Source: Chloroflexota bacterium
GTDB lineage: Bacteria; Chloroflexota; UBA6077
DNA length: 8,958 bases
Assembly: GCA_021788565.1 (NCBI GenBank)
Contig: JAJYKO010000158.1
Coordinates: 1-8,958, forward strand
Direction of reading: 5' to 3'
Shown piece after piece: positions 1-6,243 of this stretch. How positions within the stretch are numbered: position 1 is the stretch's first letter; the number at the start of each line of letters is the position of its first letter. The notes beneath the pieces were generated by a model. That model had not been told where the DNA came from. It did no database searches and was given only the letters and a program-made list of their open reading frames with translations. The position numbers were made by a program, and so were the translations under genes.

Positions 1-154
1 TGATGGCGGATCCCCCCTGGATGATGACGTATCCCAGAACAGCGAACAGGAACAGCACAGCCACCGCCGTGGCGAGTCCCGCGAGACCTAGCATAACGGC
101 GTTGGTAACCTTGCGGCGCCTGTGGTTTCCACCCTGATAAGAGGCCATGCTCAT
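1..154 (-). CDS. pstA: Phosphate ABC transporter permease PstA, N-terminal part (runs off left edge)
   Basis: Inner-membrane permease subunit that pairs with PstC to form the phosphate channel of the PstSCAB ABC importer. Only about 51 codons are visible. The protein begins MSMASYQGG, then has a basic stretch (HRRRK, about residues 11-15) and one hydrophobic segment (about residues 19-45, VMLGLAGLATAVAVLFLFAV), as expected for the cytoplasmic N-terminus and first membrane helix of PstA. The chosen ATG at 154 overlaps the pstC stop codon in an ATGA arrangement, which implies translational coupling; an ATG two codons later (148) is possible. The identification relies on position directly after pstC and on the first-helix pattern, because the conserved permease loop lies outside the window. 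Confidence 0.85.
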   Translation of the reverse strand, partial: MSMASYQGGNHRRRKVTNAVMLGLAGLATAVAVLFLFAVLGYVIIQGGSAI

Positions 155-1125
155 CCCCCCGTCGGCCCGTAGGCGACCCGCCATACGAGCAGTCTCGCCA
201 CGGCGTTCAGCAGCAGCGTTACCCCGAACAGTACCAGCCCTACTTCGACCAGCGCTCCCAGATAAAGGTCGTAGGTAGCCTCGGTGAACTCGTTGGCGAT
301 GACACTGGCCATGGTGTAGGAGGGCGCAAAGAGCGAGGCCGAGATCTCCGGTCTATTCCCGATCAGCATAGTCACCGCCATCGTCTCACCCAGGGCTCGC
401 CCGAGTCCCAGGATTACGGCTCCGAGTATTCCCGAGCGGGCGTACGGGAGGACGGCCAGCTTTATCACTTCCCACTGGGTTCCGCCGAGGGCCAGCAACG
501 CCTCGCGCTGTGTGTTTGGAACCGCCGCCATCACGTCGCGAGAGACTGCGGCGATTGTCGGAATGATCATGATAGCCAGGATCAGCCCTCCGGCCAGCAT
601 TCCGACTCCATAAGGGGGGCCCTGGAAGAGCGGTAGAAAGCCCAGCGTGTTTGCCAGGAACGGCTCCACGGCCGAGCTGAGAATGGGTGCCAGCACGAAG
701 ATCCCCCACAGACCGTACACGACGCTGGGAATCGCCGCCAGCAGCTCCACCAGAAAGGAGAGGGGGTTGCGCAGCCAGCCAGGGGAAAGCTCTGCCAGGT
801 ATATCCCCGCCCCGAGCGCGATGGGGCCGCCGATGAGAAGCGCAAGAAAGGAGGAGACGAGCGTCCCGTATATGAATGGAAGGGCGCCAAAGTGCCTGAA
901 TACTGGGTCCCAGGTGGTGCCGGAAAGGAACCCGAATCCGAAAGTACGGATCGATAGCATCGAGGCGTCCACCATCTTGAAGGCGATCAGGATCACCAGA
1001 ACCAGAATACTGACGGCCAGAGCCGTCACCACCCACCGAAAGAGCCGATCGCCCCTGTTGGAGCGGCCGGCTGACTCTGCGCTCAGTGAGGTCGTCCGCG
1101 CTTTTCGTCCAATCGCGGTTGCCAT
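151..1125 (-). CDS. pstC: Phosphate ABC transporter permease PstC
   Basis: Permease subunit of the high-affinity phosphate importer, acting in the cytoplasmic membrane with PstA, the ATPase PstB and the lipoprotein PstS. The 324-residue length fits the family. A basic N-terminal tail (residues 1-30) precedes the first helix (about 31-50). The segment TWDPVFRHFGALPFIYGTL (71-89), the helix near 85-112, the family signature AIPSVVYGLWG (131-141) and the EAA-type coupling loop REALLALGGTQWEVIKLAVLP (207-227) followed by GRALGETMAV (242-251) are all present, and further helices run to the C-terminus. The ATG at 1125 is preceded by GGAGG four bases upstream. It lies 77 bp after pstS and shares an ATGA overlap with pstA, so the three genes form one operon read leftwards. 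The long overlapping reading frames on both strands are shadows of this gene. Confidence 0.97.
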   Translation of the reverse strand: MATAIGRKARTTSLSAESAGRSNRGDRLFRWVVTALAVSILVLVILIAFKMVDASMLSIRTFGFGFLSGTTWDPVFRHFGALPFIYGTLVSSFLALLIGGPIALGAGIYLAELSPGWLRNPLSFLVELLAAIPSVVYGLWGIFVLAPILSSAVEPFLANTLGFLPLFQGPPYGVGMLAGGLILAIMIIPTIAAVSRDVMAAVPNTQREALLALGGTQWEVIKLAVLPYARSGILGAVILGLGRALGETMAVTMLIGNRPEISASLFAPSYTMASVIANEFTEATYDLYLGALVEVGLVLFGVTLLLNAVARLLVWRVAYGPTGG

Positions 1126-1142
1126 AGTGCCTCCGAAAGCAG

Positions 1143-1185
1143 TTAGCTATTAGCCATCAGCTGAGTGCTAATGGCTAATAGCTAA
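1143..1185. repeat. Perfect 15-bp inverted repeat between pstS and pstC
   Basis: The arms 1143-1157 (TTAGCTATTAGCCAT) and 1171-1185 (ATGGCTAATAGCTAA) are exact reverse complements around a 13-base loop. The whole spacer 1143-1202 is built from variants of ATTAGC/GCTAAT. In the operon transcript this forms a stable AT-rich hairpin between pstS and pstC. Hairpins in this position often lower downstream expression or protect the upstream message, so that more binding protein than permease is made; that role is inferred here. There is no U-run after it, so it is not a classical intrinsic terminator. Confidence 0.85.
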
Positions 1186-1202
1186 TCTCTAATTGCTATT
1201 TG

Positions 1203-2387
1203 CTACTGATACAGCGGCTTCCCCTGATAGGTTATGGACTTGATCGCGGCTTCGTCCCTGGTCACCACGTCTGTCGGCAGCGGGCCGTAGAGCAGGCCTT
1301 TGGCATAGCTCTCTCCATCGTGGATCCCCCACCACAGGAGGTTCACCAGCGCCTTGCCCTTGCTCGCGTCACTCTGGTCCTTGTAAACCAGAATGTAGGT
1401 GTATCCGGCGATAGGGTAGCTCGTCGCACCCGGCGCATTAACTATCGACACCCGCATGTCTGCCGGCATACTAGAGGCATCCGCGGCTGCCGCGGCCACA
1501 GTCGAGTCGAGGGTGGGCTCGACGAACTGGCCCGCCTGGTTCTTCACCAGTCCGTAGGGCATCTTGGTCTGGATGGCGTAGGCAAGCTCCACGTAGCCGA
1601 TCGACCCCGTAGTCTGCCGGACCTGGCCTGCCACCCCTTCGCTGCCCTTCGCACCGATCCCGACCGGCCAGTTGACGGAGATACTCGCGCCTACCTTGCT
1701 CTTCCACTCGGGGCTTACGCTGCTCAGGTAGTCCGTGAAGATATTGGTGGTGCCGGAGCCCTCCGAGCGGTGAACCACGGCGATGGCCGTATCTGGGAAC
1801 TTAACGCCCGGGTTGTCGGCTGCGATCTTGGGATCGCTCCACTTGGTGATGTTACCGAGGAAGATCCCCGCGATCACGTCCGGGGTGAACTTGAGGCCGG
1901 TGCTAACCCCTGGGACGTTGTAGGTGATGGCGACCGCGCCTAGGACGGTAGGGATGTGGAGTATCGGCCCCGGGGCGGACTTCAGCTGCTCGTTGGTCAT
2001 GGGGGCGTCGCTGGCCCCGAAGTCGACCGTCTTCTGAATCAGCTGCTGGATGCCAGCGCCAGACCCGATGGCCTGGTAGTTAACCTGGACGCCGTACTTC
2101 TGATTGTACACGGCGAACCACTTGGAGTAGAGGGGGTACGCCAGGGTGGATCCAGCACCCGTGAGGCTCTTGGCGGGAGTTATGGCACCTGCCGGCGCGG
2201 CCCCTGACGCGCCGCTGGTCGGCGCCGACGCCGGCCCCGTGGTGGGCGCGGTCACGGGTGACGCTCCGCCGCTACAGGCAGCGGCCACGATCACGAAGCC
2301 CAGACTGAGAGAGGCAGCCAGCATTCGCCCCCAGCCCCTAGCAAGCACCGCCCCGAATCTAATCGTCTCTCGTTGATTCTTAAGCAT
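1203..2387 (-). CDS. pstS: Phosphate-binding lipoprotein PstS
   Basis: Extracytoplasmic phosphate-binding component of the PstSCAB importer, anchored to the membrane by lipid. With the ATG at 2387 the protein has 394 residues: a basic N-region, a hydrophobic core (about 22-37) and a lipobox ending in Cys38 (VAAAC), then a flexible Pro/Thr/Ser/Ala/Gly linker (39-74). The mature domain has the phosphate-binding elements GAGSTLAYPLYSKW (from 77), IGSGAGIQQLI, FGASDAPM, RSEGSGTTNIFTDYL and a GSEGVAGQ segment, typical of PstS. It ends SITYQGKPLYQ. The frame is open to a GTG at 2435, but that would add a very basic, unlikely leader (KSRDRERSKERREGK) before a normal signal peptide; the ATG at 2387 has an AGAAGGA-like site just upstream. 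It is first in the pst operon and sits behind a Pho box, so it should be induced by phosphate starvation. Confidence 0.96.
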   Translation of the reverse strand: MLKNQRETIRFGAVLARGWGRMLAASLSLGFVIVAAACSGGASPVTAPTTGPASAPTSGASGAAPAGAITPAKSLTGAGSTLAYPLYSKWFAVYNQKYGVQVNYQAIGSGAGIQQLIQKTVDFGASDAPMTNEQLKSAPGPILHIPTVLGAVAITYNVPGVSTGLKFTPDVIAGIFLGNITKWSDPKIAADNPGVKFPDTAIAVVHRSEGSGTTNIFTDYLSSVSPEWKSKVGASISVNWPVGIGAKGSEGVAGQVRQTTGSIGYVELAYAIQTKMPYGLVKNQAGQFVEPTLDSTVAAAAADASSMPADMRVSIVNAPGATSYPIAGYTYILVYKDQSDASKGKALVNLLWWGIHDGESYAKGLLYGPLPTDVVTRDEAAIKSITYQGKPLYQ

Positions 2388-2447
2388 CTTTCCTTCTCGT
2401 CGCTCCTTCGACCTCTCACGGTCTCTGCTTTTCACTTTTCCGAGAAA

Positions 2448-2501
2448 ATAGTAACCCTCGCCGTTTAACGCCCATTCAACGGATTGTTAACGTCTTGTTA
2501 A
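2448..2501 (-). promoter_or_regulatory. Pho box and -10 of the pst operon
   Basis: Read on the minus strand there are four hexamers in a row: TTAACA (2501-2496), TTAACA (2490-2485), TTGAAT (2479-2474) and TTAAAC (2468-2463). Each is separated by exactly 5 bases, giving an 11-bp period. This is the arrangement of PhoP/PhoB-type direct-repeat operators (consensus close to TTAACA in Gram-positive PhoP). Nine bases after the last unit comes TACTAT (2453-2448), a plausible -10. No good -35 is visible, as expected where the activator replaces it. The transcript would start near 2441 and leave a leader of about 50-55 bases before pstS. Confidence 0.88.
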
Positions 2502-2700
2502 TTCCGTCGCAGCGGCGTGCGTCGGACGTGGGCATGCCGCCGTTTCTTGTCCAGCTAACACATCATGAGACTGAAGCAGAGAAACCGATGTGCAAGAAGA
2601 GATCAGGATGCGATGGTGACGCGATTGAGTATTCGTCATGCTGCCGGTGCGGATGCAGAGGATCGAGACTGTCAATCAGGCATAAAGAAGATTATCTGTA
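2502..2700. other. Spacer upstream of the divergent promoters, no gene seen
   Basis: About 200 bases between the pst Pho box and the tctC promoter. Base composition is more AT-rich than the flanking genes and third-position bias is weak in every frame. A short inverted repeat (TGTCAAT at 2670-2676 with ATTGACA at 2700-2706) overlaps the -35 of the rightward promoter and could be an operator half-site pair; this is weak. No tRNA or recognised RNA gene was found. Confidence 0.5.
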
Positions 2701-2729
2701 TTGACAATGAGCTGGCCAGAATGTATGCT
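2701..2729 (+). promoter_or_regulatory. Sigma-70-type promoter for the tctC-ulaG operon
   Basis: A perfect -35 TTGACA (2701-2706) is followed after exactly 17 bases by TATGCT (2724-2729), which matches 4 of 6 bases of the -10 consensus. The predicted start is near 2736, giving an unusually long leader of about 235 bases before the TTG at 2971. It is the best promoter match in the spacer and points toward the solute-binding protein gene. Confidence 0.6.
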
Positions 2730-2919
2730 GCTGTTGGCTTCTACGTACACGATAGCGCCCTCAATGCACCCCGCTCAAGATGTTCTGCGGCATACGCGTC
2801 CGACCCTGGCAGCCGGTCGAAAAGACTCGGGAGGTGTCAGAAGATGCCGATCACCTAGGAATCCCCCGAATCGGTCCGCTGTGTCCCCTTGAGCCTAGTG
2901 CGCCGCACGACGGATATCC

Positions 2920-2953
2920 GTTCGTTATGTACCGGCTCCTAGCCGGTACGAAC
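2920..2953 (+). repeat. Hairpin directly upstream of the tctC ribosome binding site
   Basis: The arms GTACCGGCT (2929-2937) and AGCCGGTAC (2941-2949) pair perfectly around a 3-base loop. Outside them GTTC (2920-2923) can pair with GAAC (2950-2953) if the intervening bases on the left arm bulge out. The structure ends four bases before AAGGAGG (2958-2964), the ribosome binding site of the next gene, so it could influence translation or protect the 5' end. A 10-bp palindrome CGGATATCCG (2911-2920) abuts it. No known riboswitch was recognised in the leader. Confidence 0.65.
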
Positions 2954-2970
2954 AGGTAAGGAGGGCCCAG

Positions 2971-4029
2971 TTGAAGCGCTTGTTTCTGCCAATGCTCGCG
3001 ACTGTTCTGGTAGCAGGCATCCTCGTCGTCGGTTGCAGCCAGTCTGCTCCCCCTCAGCCCACCGCTGCTCCGGCAGCCAAGGCCCCGGCGGCCGCCCCCG
3101 CCGTGCAATCCACTGCGGCTCCGGCAGCCAAGCTTAACTACCCCGAGCCCGGTAAGAGCATCACAGTGATCGTCCCGTGGGCGGCAGGCAGCCCCAATGA
3201 CGTTTGGGTTCGCATAGCGCAACCCTTCTACGAGAAGGAACTGGGGGTGCCGCTCAGCATCGTCGACAAGCCGGGTGCCGCGGGCCAGGTGGGCATCACC
3301 GATGTGGCTCATTCCAAGCCAGACGGGTACACAGTCGGGGTTGAGTCTCTCCAGTCGACGATCACCGCCTACCTCGATCCCGACAAGAAGGCCGCCTTCA
3401 GCAGAAAAGACCTGCAGCCCATCGCCGTGACGGCCATGGAGCCCTTCGGCATGGTCGTGCCCGGCACTAGCCAGTTCAAGACGGCCAAGGAACTGCTGGA
3501 CTACGCCAAGGCCAACCCCGAGAAGGTAAAAATCGGGACCAATGGTCTGCTGTCTCCGAGTCACGAAGGTTCCGCGCTGGTGGCCAAGGCGGCGGGCGTC
3601 AACTTCGCCTTCGTGCACTTCAATGGCAGTTCGGAGCAGGTCACCGCTATGCTTGGTGGTCACATCGACGGTGGCGGCGTGATGGCTACCGGCCTGGCGC
3701 CTCAGTTCAAGTCCGGACAATTGCGGCCGCTCGGCGTCTACGACAGCGTGGAGAACAAGGCCTGGCCCGGTGTGCCTACCTTCGAGTCGATGGGCTACAA
3801 GAACACTGTGATGGTGCGCACCCTCGGACTCGATTTCCCGGCAGGCGTGAACCCCGAGTTCGTCAAGCTTTGGAGCGACGTCAGCAAGAAGGTGTTCGAC
3901 AACCAGCAGTACCAGAGCAAGGCTTCGGAGACGGGGATCGTCACGAAGTACATGGACACCGCCCAGTTCACAGCTCACTGGACCGAGGCTGAGACTCTGA
4001 TCAAGTCCGTTCTGGCAGAAGTTAAGTAG
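2971..4029 (+). CDS. TctC/Bug-family solute-binding lipoprotein of a tripartite tricarboxylate-type transporter
   Basis: Extracytoplasmic binding protein of the Bug/TctC family, which captures carboxylate-type organic solutes; the ligand cannot be read from sequence. The 352 residues comprise a signal peptide with basic MKR start, a hydrophobic core and lipobox LVVGC (lipidated Cys22), a Pro/Ala linker (about 26-54) and the family fold. The fold opens with GKSITVIVPWAAGSPNDVWVR (61-81), then IVDKPGAAGQVG (97-108) and SKPDGYTVG (115-123), the usual TctC signature region, and later FVHFNGSSEQVTAMLGG and the C-terminal LDFPAGVNPEF. The start is TTG at 2971, with AAGGAGG six bases upstream; no better start exists. 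It stands alone: no TctA or TctB genes are in the window. ulaG follows after 50 bp in the same direction. The antisense frame of 375 codons is a composition shadow. Confidence 0.92.
   Translation: MKRLFLPMLATVLVAGILVVGCSQSAPPQPTAAPAAKAPAAAPAVQSTAAPAAKLNYPEPGKSITVIVPWAAGSPNDVWVRIAQPFYEKELGVPLSIVDKPGAAGQVGITDVAHSKPDGYTVGVESLQSTITAYLDPDKKAAFSRKDLQPIAVTAMEPFGMVVPGTSQFKTAKELLDYAKANPEKVKIGTNGLLSPSHEGSALVAKAAGVNFAFVHFNGSSEQVTAMLGGHIDGGGVMATGLAPQFKSGQLRPLGVYDSVENKAWPGVPTFESMGYKNTVMVRTLGLDFPAGVNPEFVKLWSDVSKKVFDNQQYQSKASETGIVTKYMDTAQFTAHWTEAETLIKSVLAEVK
3067..3132 (+). repeat. 15-bp direct repeat in the lipoprotein linker
   Basis: GCTCCGGCAGCCAAG occurs at 3067-3081 and again at 3118-3132, 51 bp apart and in frame. 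It encodes the repeated APAAK of the TAAPAAK linker segments. It probably reflects expansion of a low-complexity tether by slippage or duplication and has no separate function. Confidence 0.8.
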
Positions 4030-4040
4030 GCAACGCCCTC

Positions 4041-4060
4041 GCTGATCACATCCTATCAGC
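4041..4060 (+). repeat. Short stem-loop in the tctC-ulaG spacer
   Basis: GCTGAT (4041-4046) and ATCAGC (4055-4060) form a 6-bp stem with an 8-base loop between the two genes. It has no T-run and is too weak for a terminator, so read-through into ulaG is expected. Confidence 0.4.
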
Positions 4061-4079
4061 GGCTATGCGGAGGAATGCG

Positions 4080-5144
4080 ATGCCGCCTATCGACGTCAAC
4101 AAGATCGATCGCGATGAGTGGTTGAGAAGCGTTTTCCCGGAATGGGGAACTTGGCTGAACGAGGAGATAGAGGAGCAAGTCGTGGAGCCGGGTAAGCTGG
4201 CCATGTGGTGGCTGGCCTGCACGGCGGTCTGGATGAAGACGCCCGGGAACACGGACATCGTGATTGACTGGTGGGCTCAGCGAGGCAAGGACACCCGAGC
4301 GAACCCACCCTACGAGGTCATGAAGGACCACCAGATCGTCAGGATGACGGGGTCCCACGCGAGGCCGCCCTTCATAAGGGTGAGCCCCCACGTGATCGAC
4401 CCCTTCCGGGTCAGGAAGCTCGACGCTTTGCTGTCTACCCACATTCACCGCGATCACATCTGCCAATTCACCGCGGCCGCTGCGGTGCAGAACACTGAGG
4501 CGCTTTTCATCGGACCGAAGATGTGCGGCGACATGTGGGCGGAGTGGGGAGTCCCCGAAAGCCGCATCGTCCGAGTGATACCTGGAGATGAGGTAAGGGT
4601 CAAGGACATCACGATCGTAGCGGTGGAATCCTTCGACCGGACCGTGCTGATCACGCCCCCACCCGCTGGGGATCTGCGGGGGAAGCCCGTGCCCGATATG
4701 GACGAGCGGGCCGTCAACTACGTGATCAAAACGCCGGGCGGGACGATCTACCACAGCGGGGATTCCCACGCCGCCAACGGCTACCTGAAGCACGGCCGGC
4801 AGCACGCGATAGACGTTTGCTTCGTGTCCTATGGTGAGAACGGCCCCGGCATAATGGACAAGGTAAACGCCTCCGACGCTCTGCGCATAGCCTGGAGTCT
4901 TAACGCGAAGGTGTTGATCCCACTCCACTACGATCTCTGGGCTGCCCAGAACGCCGACCCCAACGAACTCGTGCTGCTCCACGACTTCAACAAGCACCAG
5001 ATGAAGTTCAAGCTGTTCATCTGGAAGGTGGGTGGCAGGTTCGTCTACCCGGACGATCAGGACCTTGGCAAGTACCAGTACCCGAAGGGCACCGATGAGT
5101 TCCTGGAGGAGGAGCCGAACGTACCGTTCCCCTCCTTCCTGTAG
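4080..5144 (+). CDS. ulaG: UlaG-family metallo-beta-lactamase-fold lactonase (L-ascorbate-6-phosphate lactonase-like)
   Basis: Cytoplasmic metal-dependent hydrolase. The family's reference member opens L-ascorbate-6-phosphate to 3-keto-L-gulonate-6-phosphate. The 354-residue protein matches remembered E. coli UlaG from end to end: WLRSVFPEWGTWLNEEIE near the start, AMWWLACTAVW (41-51), the metal motif THIHRDH (H121, H123, D125, H126), FIGPK and WGVP, DRAVNY-like DERAVNYVIKTPGG (208-221), YHSGDSH (224-230), VSYGENGPG (249-257), IPLHYDLW (280-287, H283), FIWKVGG and the terminal PFPSFL. The ATG at 4080 was chosen over 4065 because GGAGG sits 6 bases before it and the resulting N-terminus matches the family. 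It follows the TctC-like gene by 50 bp, probably in one operon. With no PTS here to make a phosphorylated substrate, the true substrate may be another lactone. Confidence 0.93.
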   Translation: MPPIDVNKIDRDEWLRSVFPEWGTWLNEEIEEQVVEPGKLAMWWLACTAVWMKTPGNTDIVIDWWAQRGKDTRANPPYEVMKDHQIVRMTGSHARPPFIRVSPHVIDPFRVRKLDALLSTHIHRDHICQFTAAAAVQNTEALFIGPKMCGDMWAEWGVPESRIVRVIPGDEVRVKDITIVAVESFDRTVLITPPPAGDLRGKPVPDMDERAVNYVIKTPGGTIYHSGDSHAANGYLKHGRQHAIDVCFVSYGENGPGIMDKVNASDALRIAWSLNAKVLIPLHYDLWAAQNADPNELVLLHDFNKHQMKFKLFIWKVGGRFVYPDDQDLGKYQYPKGTDEFLEEEPNVPFPSFL

Positions 5145-5228
5145 CTAGGCGCGCGCATGAAACTGGAAGAGGTGGCGGCCTTTCCACTAGTCGCTCTGCA
5201 CCTGAGCCTCTGGAGACAAAGGAGCAGC

Positions 5229-5306
5229 ATGCCGGTGAAAAAGAAGGCGTGGAGAACGATTGTTGAAGGCGGGCTCTGTCTGGTAGACTGGAGCCCTGCC
5301 AAGGGA
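5229..5306 (+). other. Possible displaced N-terminal segment of the next gene (+1 frame offset)
   Basis: An ATG at 5229 is preceded by an excellent ribosome binding site, AAAGGAG (5218-5224), four bases away. It opens a coding-like frame, MPVKKKAWRTIVEGG then LCLVDWSPAKG, up to about 5306. Beyond this point the frame continues only as a shadow. The next gene's frame, one base later, starts with no proper ribosome binding site. Skipping one base near 5304-5307 would join the two into SPAKG-LAEKLLWELV without a stop. This may be a natural frameshift, a sequencing error, or coincidence. Confidence 0.4.
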
Positions 5307-5307
5307 C

Positions 5308-5823
5308 TTGGCCGAGAAGCTTCTCTGGGAGTTGGTGGTGAGAGCCTATTGCCGTCCCGGTGCAACCCCTCTGGAGCGACTGGAATCTTACGTCGCCTCC
5401 CGTCTCTGTTCTGGCGAGGATTTCCCCCAGCGGCTGGCAGAGCTGCTCTCCTGGGCCACCAACAGCGGACCGGCCCGAGCGGCCGCTATTCGAGCTGAGT
5501 TTCCGACTACCCGCGTGAGCCACCCAGGCGAGGCCCTGGGCATGGCCCGGGCGGCGCTGGTATTTTGCGGGCTTACACCAGAGAGGGAGAGAGAGTTAAG
5601 CGGCCGCGCACGTGAGGATTTTGTCTGTCTGATGGCCAGGCGTTACCGAAACGAGGACCTGGGCTCGCCTGCGTCTTTCGAGGCCCCGAACCTAGTCGAA
5701 GGATACTGCTACATGGGAGCGAGCTTCTCCCGGGGGGTGGATCTGGTCTTTCGAGCGGTCACGGGACAACCTCTGTCCGCGCACCTGAGCCGAGCCCTGA
5801 GGGTGCTGGGGGCATCGTCTTAG
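5308..5823 (+). CDS. Unrecognised protein, possibly 5'-truncated by a frameshift
   Basis: I do not recognise this family. The frame encodes 171 residues with GC-rich third positions like its neighbours. The protein looks soluble and mostly helical: KLLWELVVRAYCRPG near the N-terminus, PLERLESYVASRL, FPQRLAELLSWATNSGPARAAAIRAEFP, SHPGEALGMARAALVFCGLTPERERELSGRA and a C-terminal EGYCYMGASFSRGVDLVFRAVTGQPL. It has five scattered cysteines without a CxxC pair, and no signal peptide or membrane segment. The only upstream start in frame is TTG at 5308 (stop codon at 5284), with AAGGGA too close to work well; GTG at 5335 is an alternative. A better start with strong ribosome binding site lies in another frame at 5229. 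Its stop TAG interlocks with the TAA of the convergent gene. Confidence 0.6.
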   Translation: MAEKLLWELVVRAYCRPGATPLERLESYVASRLCSGEDFPQRLAELLSWATNSGPARAAAIRAEFPTTRVSHPGEALGMARAALVFCGLTPERERELSGRAREDFVCLMARRYRNEDLGSPASFEAPNLVEGYCYMGASFSRGVDLVFRAVTGQPLSAHLSRALRVLGASS

Positions 5824-6185
5824 GGACGGCCATTCCTGCGGGCGGTGGGTTTTGCCTGCGATTTCTCTTGAGCGACCTTGGCGCGAAGATCCGCCAAATC
5901 CTGTGGCGATATTGTGGCCAGCGCGCGCGCCAACCCCTGAGCAACCGCGTAGCCCAAAGCGATGTTATCCGAATATGAGCGAGCGACATCGGGATCCCGG
6001 GTCACCCGAACGAATCCCCTGGGGCTCTCCGGATGCTCGGTATTCCCTGTCGTCGGAGACGCTGGCGAATCGAGGCTGATGCCAGGCAGGGCCAACTGTG
6101 CTTCACCACTCCCGTCCGAAGGTGGCAACCTACTCTTCACCGTCTTCCCCTTACCGCCAGAAGCACTCATCTCCTTATTCTCCAT
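5820..6185 (-). CDS. Unrecognised small protein with a Pho-box promoter
   Basis: A 121-codon gene of unknown family. Residues 1-57 are polar, rich in Ser, Gly, Pro and Lys and probably disordered. Residues 58-107 (from GFVRVTRDPDVARSY through NIALGYAVAQGLARALATI and PQDLADLRAKVAQE) look like a compact helical domain. The tail is basic (KPTARRNGRP). There is no signal peptide or membrane helix, so it is likely cytoplasmic. Third-position usage supports real coding. The start may be ATG 6185 or ATG 6170; GGAG lies inside the first codons, 9 bases before the second ATG. A four-unit Pho box with -10 ends about 5 bases upstream of ATG 6185, so the message would be nearly leaderless from that start. 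This implies induction under phosphate limitation. The convergent neighbour's stop codon overlaps its own at 5820-5823. Confidence 0.68.
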   Translation of the reverse strand: MENKEMSASGGKGKTVKSRLPPSDGSGEAQLALPGISLDSPASPTTGNTEHPESPRGFVRVTRDPDVARSYSDNIALGYAVAQGLARALATISPQDLADLRAKVAQEKSQAKPTARRNGRP

Positions 6186-6189
6186 TTGA

Positions 6190-6243
6190 AGAATAGCACA
6201 GGATCATCAATAACTCGTTAGTACCATGTTAACTTCATGTAAA
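6190..6243 (-). promoter_or_regulatory. Second Pho box and -10, upstream of the small unknown gene
   Basis: On the minus strand four hexamers follow each other with exact 11-bp period: TTTACA (6243-6238), TTAACA (6232-6227), CTAACG (6221-6216) and TTGATG (6210-6205). Nine bases after the last is TATTCT (6195-6190), a plausible -10. The layout, number of units and 9-base gap are the same as in the pstS promoter of this window, though individual units are weaker. No alternative -35 is needed. Transcription would start at or next to the ATG at 6185. Confidence 0.7.

Noticed and set aside
386..1036. Minus-strand alternative frame of 216 codons within pstC
   Set aside because: The pstC frame carries the permease signatures; this one is Arg/Gly/Pro-rich and motif-free.
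1143..1200. CRISPR-like or tandem array from the repeated ATTAGC units
   Set aside because: The units are short, irregular and have no spacers; an inverted repeat explains them better.
2565..2858. Plus-strand small gene of 97 codons in the pstS-tctC spacer
   Set aside because: It has no ribosome binding site, weak third-position GC bias and no motif, and it contains the predicted tctC promoter.
2851..3978. Minus-strand open frame of 375 codons
   Set aside because: It is fully antisense to the TctC-type gene, which has a signal peptide, lipobox and family motifs. The antisense translation is rich in His, Arg, Gly and Leu with no motif, a composition shadow of a GC-rich gene.
4056..4997. Minus-strand open frame of 313 codons
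   Set aside because: It is antisense to the clearly recognised UlaG-type gene and has no family features.
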